A stretch of 64,000 nt of DNA from Actinacidiphila rubida (GTDB lineage Bacteria > Actinomycetota > Actinomycetes > Streptomycetales > Streptomycetaceae), in NCBI RefSeq assembly GCF_900110255.1, contig NZ_FODD01000003.1, positions 170,463 through 234,462 of the forward strand. The letters run 5' to 3'. The notes beneath the pieces are model-generated. The model saw only the letters and a program-made list of their open reading frames with translations. It searched no databases and was not told the DNA's origin. Numbering within the stretch: position 1 is the first letter of the stretch; every line of letters begins with the position of its first letter. Shown piece by piece: positions 40,498-49,246 of this stretch. The position numbers and the translations under genes were made by a program.

Positions 40498-41730
40498 ATG
40501 CGATCAGCACTGGGCCGCGCGGCCGGGTACGCGCCGTGGTCGGCGCGCGCCTGGCGTGAGACGGCGTTCACCGCGGCCGGTGTCGGGCCGGCCGCCGCGC
40601 TGCCGTTCGTGATGCTGTGCGCGGTGCCCTATCCGCAGTTCGCGATCGTGCTGGTGCCGCTGCTGCCGGCGCTGGCCTCCGTGCTGACCGCGGTTCAGCG
40701 CAGCCGCTTCCACGCGCTGCTGGACCTGCACATACCGCCGACCCGGCACGGGGAGTCGTGGTACACCCCGGCCGGGATCGGCCGCCGGCTCCGGTCCGAG
40801 GCCACCTGGCGCCAGGTCTGCTACCACGCCGTGGTGGCACCGACGGCCGCGGTGGGGGCGGTCGCGGTGGTGTGCTGCTGGACGTTCGGCGCGCTGTGCG
40901 CGGGCGTCCTCTCCTGGGCGTGGGCGGTGCCCGGCACGCTGCGGCTGCCGGGCTGGGTGAGCGGCGACCACGTGCCGCTGACCGTCCTCGGCGTCCTCCT
41001 GGTGCTGGCCGCGCCGCCGCTGGCGCACCTGCTCACGCGGGCCGAGACGGCGTTCGCCGCGGCGCTCCTCGGACCCAGCAGGACCCGCGAACTGGCCCGC
41101 CGCGTCGAGGACCTGGCGGTCAGCAGGGCCGAGGTGGTGGACGCCGCGGACGCCGAGCGCCGCCGCATCGAACGCGACCTCCACGACGGCGCCCAGCAGC
41201 GCCTGGTGTCGCTGGCCATGAACCTGGGCCTGGCCCGCGCCACCCTCAAGGACCTGCCGCCCGAGGCCCGGTCGGTGATCGACGAGGCGCACCGCGAGGC
41301 CAAGGAGGCGATCGAGGAGCTCAACGGCCTGGTCCGCGGGCTGCATCCGGCGGTCCTGGAGGACCGCGGCCTGGACGCCGCGCTGTCCGGCGTCGCGGCC
41401 CGCGCGCCGCTGCCGGTGCGGCTGTCGGTGGACCTCCCCCGGCGCCCGGCGGCCACCGTCGAGGCGGTCGCGTACTTCGTGGTGTCCGAGGCCCTCGCCA
41501 ACGTGGCCAAGCACGCCCGCGCCTCCCGTGTGGAGGTGGCCGTGCGGGTCCGCGCCGGCCGGCTGCTGGTGACCGTCGAGGACGACGGCGCCGGCGGCGC
41601 CGACCCGTCCCGGGGCACCGGGCTGAGCGGACTGGCCGGCCGGGTACGGTCGGTCGACGGGACGCTGCACCTCGACAGCCCCGTCGGGGGACCGACCGTC
41701 ATCACCGTGGAGTTGCCGTGCGCGCTGTGA
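40498..41730 (+). CDS. Sensor histidine kinase
   Basis: A 410-residue kinase with an N-terminal sensor membrane domain of about four helices (PSPSA-like: VLVPLLPALASVLTAVQRSRFHALL, HAVVAPTAAVGAVAVVCCWTF). The acceptor is His229 in ERDLHDGAQQR, the HisKA_3 pattern. The ATPase has SEALANVAKHA (N-box) and GTGLSGLAGRV. The ATG at 40498 follows in-frame GTG TGC GTC, which could extend it by three residues. The response-regulator gene overlaps the end by 13 bases. It may respond to membrane or cell-wall signals (inference). Confidence 0.88.
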   Translation: MRSALGRAAGYAPWSARAWRETAFTAAGVGPAAALPFVMLCAVPYPQFAIVLVPLLPALASVLTAVQRSRFHALLDLHIPPTRHGESWYTPAGIGRRLRSEATWRQVCYHAVVAPTAAVGAVAVVCCWTFGALCAGVLSWAWAVPGTLRLPGWVSGDHVPLTVLGVLLVLAAPPLAHLLTRAETAFAAALLGPSRTRELARRVEDLAVSRAEVVDAADAERRRIERDLHDGAQQRLVSLAMNLGLARATLKDLPPEARSVIDEAHREAKEAIEELNGLVRGLHPAVLEDRGLDAALSGVAARAPLPVRLSVDLPRRPAATVEAVAYFVVSEALANVAKHARASRVEVAVRVRAGRLLVTVEDDGAGGADPSRGTGLSGLAGRVRSVDGTLHLDSPVGGPTVITVELPCAL

Positions 41731-42362
41731 TCGCCGAGGACTCGCTGCTGCTCCGCATAGGCCTGGTCAAGGTCCTGGAGGCGGCCGGCTTCGAGGTGGC
41801 CGCGGAGGCCGGCGACGCCGACGAGGTGCTGGCCGCCGTGGGCGAGCACCGGCCCGACCTCGTCCTGCTCGACGTGCGCATGCCGCCGTCGTTCACCGAC
41901 GAGGGGGTTCGGGCCGCGCTGGTGATCCGCGCCCAATGGCCGGGCACCGCGGTGCTGCTGCTGTCCCAGTACGTCGAGGAGCGGTACGCGGCCGACCTCC
42001 TGGCCACCCAGACCGGCGGGATCGGCTACCTGCTCAAGCAACGTGTGGCCGACGTCGAGGAGTTCGTGGACGCGGTCCGCCGGGTCGCGGCGGGCGGCAC
42101 CGCGCTCGACCCCCAGGTGGTGGCCCAGCTGCTGCTGCGCCGCCAGGCCGATCCGCTGGAGCGGCTCACGCCGCGCGAGAAGGACGTGCTGCGGCTGATG
42201 GCCGAGGGCCGGTCCAACACCGCGATCGCCGAGCAGCTGGTGGTCAGCGACAGCGCGGTCTCCAAACACATCAACAGCATCTTCACCAAGCTGGGCCTGC
42301 CCCAGGCCGAGGCCGACCACCGCCGGGTGCTGGCCGTCCTGCGGTTCCTGGAGGGCGCGTGA
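41718..42362 (+). CDS. LuxR-type response regulator
   Basis: A 214-residue regulator. The receiver begins MRAVIAEDSLLLR with phospho-acceptor Asp52 (LVLLDVRMPP) and Lys in YLLKQRV. The LuxR HTH is LTPREKDVLRLMAEGRSNTAIAEQL. The GTG at 41718 overlaps the kinase gene. It ends GTGA with the DUF4097 gene. Probable cognate to the upstream kinase; the palindrome at 40428 is a candidate site. Confidence 0.92.
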   Translation: MRAVIAEDSLLLRIGLVKVLEAAGFEVAAEAGDADEVLAAVGEHRPDLVLLDVRMPPSFTDEGVRAALVIRAQWPGTAVLLLSQYVEERYAADLLATQTGGIGYLLKQRVADVEEFVDAVRRVAAGGTALDPQVVAQLLLRRQADPLERLTPREKDVLRLMAEGRSNTAIAEQLVVSDSAVSKHINSIFTKLGLPQAEADHRRVLAVLRFLEGA

Positions 42363-43231
42363 GCGGGCCCATGAGCGGGGGCGTGCGCAAAGGCGCGAGC
42401 CCGAGCATGAGCGTGGGCGCGATCGGCGGCGGCGGCCGGCCGGGCACCGAGGACCGGCGCCGGGTGGTGTGGGTGACGGTCGCCGTGCTGACCGCAGTGG
42501 TCACCGCGCTGTTCTGCGGCAGCCAGGCGTGGGCGATGGCCAACCGGCACACCGCGACCCGGACGTACGCGATGACGCACCACGGCGTCCGGACCGTGGA
42601 GATCTACGGCGGCGTGGGCTCGGTGCGCGTGGTGCCCGGCGGCCGGGACCGGGTCGAGGTCGCCGAGAAGCTGGTCTGGTCGAAAGGCACGCCGCGCGTG
42701 GACCGCACCTGGGTCGGCGACACCCTCCAGGTCCGCACCGGTTGCCCGGGCACCGGGTTCGTCCTCGTCCAGGCCCTCCAGTGCCAGGTCGCGCTGGTCG
42801 TCACCGTCCCGGAGGCCGCCTCGGTGTACGCGGCGACGTCCGCCGGGACGGTGGACGTGCGGGGCGTCGTCGGCGACGTCACCACCCGCACCGGGTCGGG
42901 GTCGACGCGTCTGGAGGGGCTGCGGGGCGCCGTCGACGCGCGGACCGGGTCCGGGGAGATCACCGGCGACTCGCTGGAGTCCGCCCGCACCACCGCGCGG
43001 GCCGGCTCGGGGAGCGTGCTGCTGGGCTACGCGGCCGCGCCGGCGGCCGTCACCGTCGTCACCGGCTCGGGGTCCGCCGAGGTGGTGGTGCCCCCCGGCG
43101 GCCGGTACCGGACGGAGGGCGCCACCGGATCCGGCAGCCGCACCATCGCCCCGGGACTCCAGGACCCCGGGGCGACCGGGGTCCTGGACCTGTCGGCCGG
43201 GTCGGGCAGCGTCAGCGTCCACTACCGGTAG
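42359..43231 (+). CDS. DUF4097 beta-strand protein with one membrane anchor
   Basis: A 290-residue protein. A Gly/Arg-rich N-terminal tail leads into a membrane helix (VVWVTVAVLTAVVTALFCGSQAWAMA), then a repetitive beta domain with recurring TGSGS motifs (VTTRTGSGST, DARTGSGEITGD, VTGSGSAEV), the DUF4097/auto-transporter-adhesin-like solenoid. It is third in an overlapping operon with the two-component genes. Such proteins are often co-transcribed with envelope regulators and may be a target or sensor. GTG start; an ATG at 42371 is an alternative. Confidence 0.8.
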   Translation: MSGPMSGGVRKGASPSMSVGAIGGGGRPGTEDRRRVVWVTVAVLTAVVTALFCGSQAWAMANRHTATRTYAMTHHGVRTVEIYGGVGSVRVVPGGRDRVEVAEKLVWSKGTPRVDRTWVGDTLQVRTGCPGTGFVLVQALQCQVALVVTVPEAASVYAATSAGTVDVRGVVGDVTTRTGSGSTRLEGLRGAVDARTGSGEITGDSLESARTTARAGSGSVLLGYAAAPAAVTVVTGSGSAEVVVPPGGRYRTEGATGSGSRTIAPGLQDPGATGVLDLSAGSGSVSVHYR

Positions 43232-43270
43232 CCGCGGCCACCTCGGCCGGGCGGTCGTGTCCCGGCCCGT

Positions 43271-44272
43271 TCAGCGTTCGCTGTCCAGGTGGGCCATCTG
43301 CCCGGCGTCGTAGCGGGAGCCGGAGACCGCGTCGGCCGGCACGGCCTCCTCGACGGCGGCCAGGTCCGCGTCGTCCAGCGTCACGTCCAGCGCGCCCAGC
43401 GACTCGGCGAGCCGGTCGCGGCGGCGGGCGCCGACCAGCGGCACGATGTCGTCGCCGCGGGACAGCACCCACGCGATCGCGGCCTGGGCGACGGTCACGC
43501 CCTTGCCGTCCGCGACCTTGCGCAGCGCCTCGACCAGCGCCAGGTTGCGGTCCAGGTTGTCGCCGGAGAACCGCGGGCTGCGGCTGCGGAAGTCGCCCGC
43601 GCCGGGGCTGCGTTCGCGGGTCCAGTGACCGCTGAGCAGCCCGCGGGACAGCACGCCGTACGCGGTGACGCCGATGCCCAGCTCGCGGGCGGTGGGCAGG
43701 ATCTCCGCCTCGATGCCGCGCGAGAACAGGCTGTACTCGATCTGCAGGTCGCTGATGGGGGCGGCCGACGCGGCCCGGCGCAGGGTCTCCGCGCCCACCT
43801 CGGACAGCCCGATGTGCCGGACCCGCCCGGCCTGGACCTCCTCGGCGATGGCGCCGACGGTCTCCTCGATCGGCACCGCCGGGTCGACGCGGGCGATCCG
43901 GTAGACGTCGACGTGGTCGGTGCCGAGCCGGTTGAGGGAGTAGGCGAGGAAGTTCTTCACCGCGCCGGGCCGGCCGTCGTAGCCGTACCAGCCGCCGGCG
44001 GCGTCGCGCAGGGCGCCGAACTTCACGCTGATGGCGACCTGGTCGCGGCTGCCCGGGCGGGCCCGCAGGGCGTCGCGGATGAGCAGCTCGTTCAGGCCCA
44101 TGGCGTAGAAGTCACCGGTGTCCAGCAGGCTGACGCCGGCGTCCACGGCCGCGTGGATCGTGGCGATCGACTCGGCGTCGTCGGCCTCGCCGTACAGCGC
44201 GGACATGCCCATGCAGCCCAGGCCGATCGCCGAGACGGCCGGGCCGGTCCTGCCGAGGGTGCGGGTGCGCAT
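43271..44272 (-). CDS. Aldo/keto reductase
   Basis: A 333-residue AKR. It starts [28 protein letters not shown]; the catalytic D, Y and K residues fall in [14 protein letters not shown], with Asp50-like and Tyr55-like positions, and KFGAL. The NADPH site is in [12 protein letters not shown] and [11 protein letters not shown]. It reduces carbonyl groups, substrate unknown. AAGGAG precedes the ATG at 44272; an upstream-extended frame is a shadow. The MFS gene upstream on the same strand is 237 bases away. Confidence 0.88.
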   Translation of the reverse strand: MRTRTLGRTGPAVSAIGLGCMGMSALYGEADDAESIATIHAAVDAGVSLLDTGDFYAMGLNELLIRDALRARPGSRDQVAISVKFGALRDAAGGWYGYDGRPGAVKNFLAYSLNRLGTDHVDVYRIARVDPAVPIEETVGAIAEEVQAGRVRHIGLSEVGAETLRRAASAAPISDLQIEYSLFSRGIEAEILPTARELGIGVTAYGVLSRGLLSGHWTRERSPGAGDFRSRSPRFSGDNLDRNLALVEALRKVADGKGVTVAQAAIAWVLSRGDDIVPLVGARRRDRLAESLGALDVTLDDADLAAVEEAVPADAVSGSRYDAGQMAHLDSER

Positions 44273-44469
44273 CGGGGTTCTCCTTCGCGCCGCGGTGCGG
44301 CGGATTCCGGGGGATGACGGGAAGGGGGGTGACGGGGGCGGGCCCGCGGGGGGCGGGGGATCGGGGCGGACGGCGGGCGCGGTGCGGAGGCGGATCACCG
44401 GCCACCGCCGCCACGGTCGCACACGGGCCCGGTGGATGTCCTCACGTCCCATCCGCCGGGCCCGGCGCG

Positions 44470-44517
44470 TCACTTCGCCACGTCGCCACGTCGTCACGTC
44501 GCCACGTCGTCACTTCA
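44470..44517. repeat. Octamer tandem array at the MFS gene 3' end
   Basis: Six 8-base units based on (C/T)CACGTCG run through 44470-44517 and into the last codons of the MFS gene. Similar CACGTCG arrays occur in Streptomyces intergenic DNA. No function is evident. Confidence 0.55.
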
Positions 44518-45982
44518 CGGTGCGTGGCAGCCGCAGCGTCAGCGCGGTGGTCAGCACGACCGCCGCGAGCTGGGCGAGCAGCGTCCACACCAGCGCGTCC
44601 CGCACGCCCACCGACGACGACAGCGTCAGGAACAGGGTGCCGAGCGTCGCCACGCCCAGCGCCAGGCTGGACTGCTGCGTGGTGGCCATCGCGCCGCCGC
44701 CCACACCTGCCTGCGCCGGCGGCACCTCGCTGAGCACGATCCGGAAGATCAGCGGCAGCACGAAGCCCTGGCCGAAGCCGGCGATCGCCATGCCCGGCGC
44801 GAGTGCCCACACCCCCAGGTGCGGCCAGCCCCACAGGAACGTGCCGGCCAGCACCAGCAGGCCGGCGCCCTGGATCAGCGAACCGGCGGTCACCGTACGG
44901 CGGCCGAAGCGCGCCACCGCCCGCGGGCCGAGCAGCGAGGCGGCGAAGAACGCCGCGCACAGCGGCACCAGGGCGGCGCCCGCCTTCAGCGCGCCGAAGT
45001 GCAGGCCGTCCTGCATGGCCACCGCGAGGACGAACATGAAGCCGCCGAAGCCCAGGCAGAACGGGACCACCAGCATCAGGCCGCTGCGCACGCTGTGCAG
45101 CCGCAGCAGCGACGGCGGCAGCAGCGGGTTGCCGCCGGTCCGCTCGCCGCGCCTCTCCACCGCCACGAACGCCGCGGCGAACAGCGGCGAGAGCGCCAGC
45201 AGCACCCACGCCCACACCGGCCAGCCGGCCGCGCGGCCCTCGGTGAGCGGCAGCAGCAGCGTGATCAGCGTGGCGCCGAGCAGCACCGTGCCCGGCCGGT
45301 CGACGCGGGCCGGGTGCGGGGAGCGGGTCTCGGGCACCGCCTTGAGCGCGAGCACCAGGGCGACGGCCGCCACCGGCACGTTCACCAGGAAGATCGCGCG
45401 CCAGCCGCTGCCCGCGATGTCCGCGGAGACCAGCACGCCGCCGAGCACCTGCCCGACGACGCTGGCCACGCCCGCGGTCGCCCCGTAGTAGCTGAGCGCC
45501 GTGGCGCGCCGGCTGCCGGAGGTGGCCGCCTGGATGGTGGCGAGGGCCTGGGGCAGCAGCAGGGCCGAGGCCGCGCCCTGGGCGACCCGCGCGCCGACCA
45601 GCGTCCAGGCGCTGGGTGCGATGCCACAGGCCAGCGAGGTCAGGGCGAAGGTCGCCAGGCCCCACAGGAAGAGCGTCCTGCGGCCGAACATGTCGCCCAG
45701 CCGGCCACCGAGCACCAGCAGCACGGCGTACGCGACGCCGTAGCCCGCGACCACCATCTCCAGGACGGCGGGCCCGGCGTGCAGGTCGCGGTCGATGGTG
45801 GGCAGGGCGACGTTGACGATGAAGAAGTCGACCATCGGCAGTGCCGCGCCGAGCAGCACGGTCAGCAGGCCGAGGGCACCGAGCGCGGAGGCGCCGGCGG
45901 GGGGCGGGGTGGTCCGGGCAGGGCTGCCGATGCGGGTCACGCGGGGCAGCACCTGGGCCCGTGAGGTCATGCTCTGTTCCAT
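44510..45982 (-). CDS. MFS drug exporter (14 helices)
   Basis: A 490-residue transporter of the DHA2/QacA class: PMVDFFIVNVALPTIDRDL in helix 1, GGRLGDMFGRRTLF in the first loop, GSGWRAIFLVNVPVA later. It should expel a drug or metabolite with proton influx. The start at 45982 (MEQSMT) is preferred slightly over 45970, as neither has a strong ribosome site. The XRE regulator is divergent, with an inverted repeat between, so it probably controls this gene. Confidence 0.88.
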   Translation of the reverse strand: MEQSMTSRAQVLPRVTRIGSPARTTPPPAGASALGALGLLTVLLGAALPMVDFFIVNVALPTIDRDLHAGPAVLEMVVAGYGVAYAVLLVLGGRLGDMFGRRTLFLWGLATFALTSLACGIAPSAWTLVGARVAQGAASALLLPQALATIQAATSGSRRATALSYYGATAGVASVVGQVLGGVLVSADIAGSGWRAIFLVNVPVAAVALVLALKAVPETRSPHPARVDRPGTVLLGATLITLLLPLTEGRAAGWPVWAWVLLALSPLFAAAFVAVERRGERTGGNPLLPPSLLRLHSVRSGLMLVVPFCLGFGGFMFVLAVAMQDGLHFGALKAGAALVPLCAAFFAASLLGPRAVARFGRRTVTAGSLIQGAGLLVLAGTFLWGWPHLGVWALAPGMAIAGFGQGFVLPLIFRIVLSEVPPAQAGVGGGAMATTQQSSLALGVATLGTLFLTLSSSVGVRDALVWTLLAQLAAVVLTTALTLRLPRTVK

Positions 45983-46042
45983 TCGGTCGGTCACCCGGCC
46001 TACTCTGGCTCCGATCCCAGAGGGGTACCAGAGAGCGTTTAT

Positions 46043-46063
46043 CCAGGTATACAGACCACCTGG
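46043..46063. promoter_or_regulatory. Inverted repeat between MFS and XRE genes
   Basis: CCAGGT (46043-46048) and ACCTGG (46058-46063) are 6-base arms with a 9-base spacer, in the 113-base divergent region; TACCAGAG lies just upstream as a further half-like unit. Probable operator for the MmyB-like regulator. Confidence 0.5.
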
Positions 46064-46095
46064 CAACCGGCTGGCGCATGCCGCACTCTGGGAAC

Positions 46096-47112
46096 ATGAC
46101 GCCGAAGACGAGTGTTGCGCCCGCCGCGGAGCGGTCCGGCGCCGGCCGGCCGGACACCGCCACCCCGGCGGCCGCACGGGCCGCGACCGGACACGTGCCG
46201 CTGTCCGCGGCGTCCGCGGTCCGGCGCCGCGAGCTGGCGTCGTTCCTGCGCAGCCGCCGCGAGCGGATCTCGCCGGACCAGGTGGGGCTGCCGCCCGGGC
46301 GGCGCCGCCGCACCCCCGGCCTGCGCCGCGAGGAGGTCGCGCAGCTCGCCGCGGTCGGCGTCACCTGGTACACGTGGCTGGAGCAGGCCCGCGAGATCCA
46401 GGTGTCCGGGCAGGTCGCCGACGCGATCGCCCGCGCCCTGATGCTCGACACCACCGAGCGGCAGCACCTGTTCACGCTCGCCGGCACCGCCGACCCGCAC
46501 CCGCACCTGGACTGCCCCGGCATGTCCCCGGCGGTGCGCGCGATGCTCGACCAGCTGGAGCCGCTGCCCGCCGCGGTGGTCAACTCGCGGTACGACATCG
46601 TCGCGTACAACCGCACCTACGGGCGGCTGGTCAGTGACCTGGACGCGCTGCCGCGCGAGGACCGGAACCTGATGTGGCTGGCCTTCACCGACCCGCAGTG
46701 GCGGGAGCGGATGGTCGACCGCGAGGAGAACATCCGGCTGATGGCCGCGAAGTTCCGTGCGTCGATGGCCGAACACCTGGCGGAGCCGGCCTGGAAGACG
46801 CTGCTGAAGCGGCTGCAGCAGACCTCGCCCGACTTCTGCGAGATGTGGGAGCGGCACGAGGTGCTCAAGCCCGACGGCCACATCAAGCGCTACCTCAACC
46901 CCGAAGTCGGCCTGCTGGCCTTCGACTTCACCCACCTGTGGCTCGGCCCCGGGCCCGGCCCGCGGCTCGTCACGTACACGCCCGCGGACGACACCACGCG
47001 CGAGCGCCTGGCGCGGCTGCACGCGGTGCTGACCGCCGAGACCGCGGGGGCCGCCGAGAACGGCGGGACCGCCGGGCCGTCCGCGAGGCCGTCCGGCGCG
47101 GACGCCGGGTAG
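46096..47112 (+). CDS. XRE-family regulator with MmyB-like ligand domain
   Basis: A 338-residue protein. After about 45 Ala/Pro-rich residues the HTH starts LASFLRSRRERISPDQVGLPPGRRRRTPGLRREEVAQLAAVGVTWYTWLEQAREI, then the PAS-like MmyB ligand-binding domain (LEPLPAAVVNSRYDIVAYNRTYGRLV, .. FDFTHLWLGPG). These proteins control an adjacent gene in response to fatty acid or other hydrophobic ligands. It is divergent from the MFS exporter. The start is uncertain (46078 or 46096). Confidence 0.88.
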   Translation: MTPKTSVAPAAERSGAGRPDTATPAAARAATGHVPLSAASAVRRRELASFLRSRRERISPDQVGLPPGRRRRTPGLRREEVAQLAAVGVTWYTWLEQAREIQVSGQVADAIARALMLDTTERQHLFTLAGTADPHPHLDCPGMSPAVRAMLDQLEPLPAAVVNSRYDIVAYNRTYGRLVSDLDALPREDRNLMWLAFTDPQWRERMVDREENIRLMAAKFRASMAEHLAEPAWKTLLKRLQQTSPDFCEMWERHEVLKPDGHIKRYLNPEVGLLAFDFTHLWLGPGPGPRLVTYTPADDTTRERLARLHAVLTAETAGAAENGGTAGPSARPSGADAG

Positions 47113-47185
47113 CGGGCTGCGACGCCGGTGGCAGGCCGCGTGGAGCGGACGGCATGCCGCGGGCCGCGCCCGCCCGCGCGGCGGG

Positions 47186-47665
47186 TCAGTCCCCGGCCGT
47201 GATCACCGCGGTGATGCGGTCCAGCGCGGCCAGGTCCTCCGGCGGCAGCGCGCTGACCGCGTCCGGGGGAGTGCTGAGGATCGCGTCGGCGCGGGCCGCC
47301 GCCGCCTTGCCGTCCGGGGTGACGGTGACGATCTTGCTGCGGCGGTCGGTCGGGTGCGGGTTGCGCTCCACCAGGCCGCGCTTGACCAGGTCGTCGACCA
47401 CGAGCGTCACGTAGGGGCGGTCGCTGCCCAGCTCCACGGCCAGCTCGCTCATCCGCATGGGCTCGGCCGCGATCCTGCGCAGCGCCTTGACGCGGAAGAA
47501 GCTCATGCCGAGCGCGTCCGCGGTCTCCTTGCGGCGCTCGTTCTGCTCCAGCACCAGCGCCCGCAGGCGCCGCCACACGCGCTCGGCCGTGGCCGTCGCG
47601 TCATCCGTGCCGGCCGTCCCGGGTGTGCCTGGCGTGCCCGGCGTGCCCCCCGTGGTCTTCGTCAT
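47186..47665 (-). CDS. MarR-family regulator
   Basis: A 159-residue winged-helix regulator. Between a repetitive N-terminal TPGTPGTPGTAGT tail (9-base DNA repeat) and the C-terminus it has ALGMSFFRVKALRRIAAEPMRMSELAVELGSDRPYVTLVVDDLVKRGLVERNPHPTDRRSKIVTVT, the MarR core. It overlaps the upstream MFS gene by ATGA. Repressor of its own operon is the likely role; the inverted repeat near 49174 is a possible operator. Ligand unknown. Confidence 0.88.
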   Translation of the reverse strand: MTKTTGGTPGTPGTPGTAGTDDATATAERVWRRLRALVLEQNERRKETADALGMSFFRVKALRRIAAEPMRMSELAVELGSDRPYVTLVVDDLVKRGLVERNPHPTDRRSKIVTVTPDGKAAAARADAILSTPPDAVSALPPEDLAALDRITAVITAGD

Positions 47666-49092
47666 GATGTGCCCACGGTAGCGCGGGAGTCCGCGGCGCG
47701 TTCGGCCTCCGGCACCATCAGGGCGGCCGCGGTCCGCTCCGCGGTGCCGCGGGCCCAGCGGCCGGTGGTGAGCAGGCCGAGCACCAGCACGGCCAGGCCG
47801 CAGCCGGCGATGATCCACCACGCGCCCTCGTGCAGGCCGGCCGCGAGGGCCGCGCCGAGCACGGCGACGCCGAGGGACTGGCCGACCTGCCGGCTGGTCG
47901 AGGCGACGGCGGCCGCCACCCCGGCCTGCGCGCGCGGCATGCCGGACACCGCGGTGTTGGTGATCGGCGCGTTGACCAGGCCGAAGCCGATGCCGAACAG
48001 CACGTACGAGGTGAACAGCAGCGCGTTGGAGGACTGCGCGTCCAGCGCGGCGAACAGCACGCCGCTGGCGGTCATCGCGGCGCCGGCCAGCACCAGCGAC
48101 AGCCGCGGCCCGCGGGTGCCCACCAGGCGTCCGGACAGCGGCGCGAAGACCAGGCACATCAGCGCCATCGGCACCATGTAGAGGCCCGCGTCGAGCGCGG
48201 ACAGCCCGCGTTCGTCCTGCAGGTAGAGGGTGTTGAGGAAGAGGAAGCCGCCGAGCGCGGCGAACGCGCTGACCGCGATGACGGTCGCGCCGGCGAACGG
48301 CGCGCTGGCGAAGAACCGGGTGTCGATCAGCGGGTCCCTGCGGCGCGGCTCGTAGACGACCAGTGCCGCGACGGCCAGCACCGCCACCACGAAGCAGCCG
48401 ACGATCGGCGCCGAGCCCCAGCCCGCGTCCGAGCCCTCGATGATGCCGTAGGTCAGGGTGCCGAGCAGCGCGATGACCAGGAGCTGCCCGACCGGGTCCA
48501 CCCGGCGGGCGCGCGGCGCCCGGGACTCCGGCACGAACCGCGCGGTGAGCACGAGCGCCACCAGGCCCACGGGCAGGTTGATCCAGAAGATGGACCGCCA
48601 GCCGACCGACTGCACGAGCGCGCCGCCGACGATCGGCCCGGCCGCCATGCTGATGCCGACGACGCCGCCCCACACGCCGATCGCCCGGGCCCGCTCGCGG
48701 GCGTCGGTGAAGGTGTTGGTGATGATCGACATCGCGACCGGGTTGAGCATCGAGCCGCCGACCGCCTGCACCATGCGGAAGACGATGAGCCAGCCGAGGC
48801 TCGGTGCGAGGCTGCACAGCACCGAGCCGGCGGTGAAGAGCACCAGGCCGGTCTGGAAGACCTTCTTGCGCCCGATCCGGTCGGCGGTCGACCCGGAGAG
48901 CAGCAGGAGGGAGGCGATCACCAGCAGGTAGGCGTCGATCGTCCACTGGAGTCCGGAGACGCTGGAGTGGAAGTCCTTCTGCAGTGACGGCAGTGCCACG
49001 TTGAGGATCGTGTTGTCCAGGCTGACGATCAGCAGGCTCATGCAGCAGATGGCCAGGATGAGCATGCGGCGCCGGTAGGTGAGGTCAGGCAT
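47662..49092 (-). CDS. MFS exporter, DHA2 type
   Basis: A 476-residue, fourteen-helix transporter: SLDNTILNVALPSLQKDF in helix 1, GSTADRIGRKKVFQ in the first loop, GWRSIFWINLPVG later. It is coupled by ATGA to a MarR gene, a common efflux-regulator unit. The ATG at 49092 gives MPDLTYRRRMLILAICCMS. Export of an antimicrobial or a secondary metabolite is likely but the substrate is unknown. Confidence 0.9.
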   Translation of the reverse strand: MPDLTYRRRMLILAICCMSLLIVSLDNTILNVALPSLQKDFHSSVSGLQWTIDAYLLVIASLLLLSGSTADRIGRKKVFQTGLVLFTAGSVLCSLAPSLGWLIVFRMVQAVGGSMLNPVAMSIITNTFTDARERARAIGVWGGVVGISMAAGPIVGGALVQSVGWRSIFWINLPVGLVALVLTARFVPESRAPRARRVDPVGQLLVIALLGTLTYGIIEGSDAGWGSAPIVGCFVVAVLAVAALVVYEPRRRDPLIDTRFFASAPFAGATVIAVSAFAALGGFLFLNTLYLQDERGLSALDAGLYMVPMALMCLVFAPLSGRLVGTRGPRLSLVLAGAAMTASGVLFAALDAQSSNALLFTSYVLFGIGFGLVNAPITNTAVSGMPRAQAGVAAAVASTSRQVGQSLGVAVLGAALAAGLHEGAWWIIAGCGLAVLVLGLLTTGRWARGTAERTAAALMVPEAERAADSRATVGTS

Positions 49093-49173
49093 GGCGTGCG
49101 GTTCCCAAGGTCGTGCCGTTCCGTGCGGGTGTTCCGGAGCGCGGGCCGCGAAAGTACGTGGCCCCCACACTGC

Positions 49174-49204
49174 TTGTAGCTGTGTAATCATTTCAATCGT
49201 ACAA
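49174..49204. promoter_or_regulatory. AT-rich divergent promoter/operator, MFS-MarR and dusB
   Basis: TTGTA (49174-49178) and TACAA (49200-49204) flank TGTGTAATCATTTCAATCG, an AT-rich island in GC-rich DNA, between the MFS gene (minus) and dusB (plus). An inner TGTA..TACA pair is spaced by 13 bases. Plausible MarR operator plus promoter. Confidence 0.45.
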
Positions 49205-49246
49205 CCAAGCGCCGGGCCGGTGCCGCCGTACGGGACAATGGGCGGC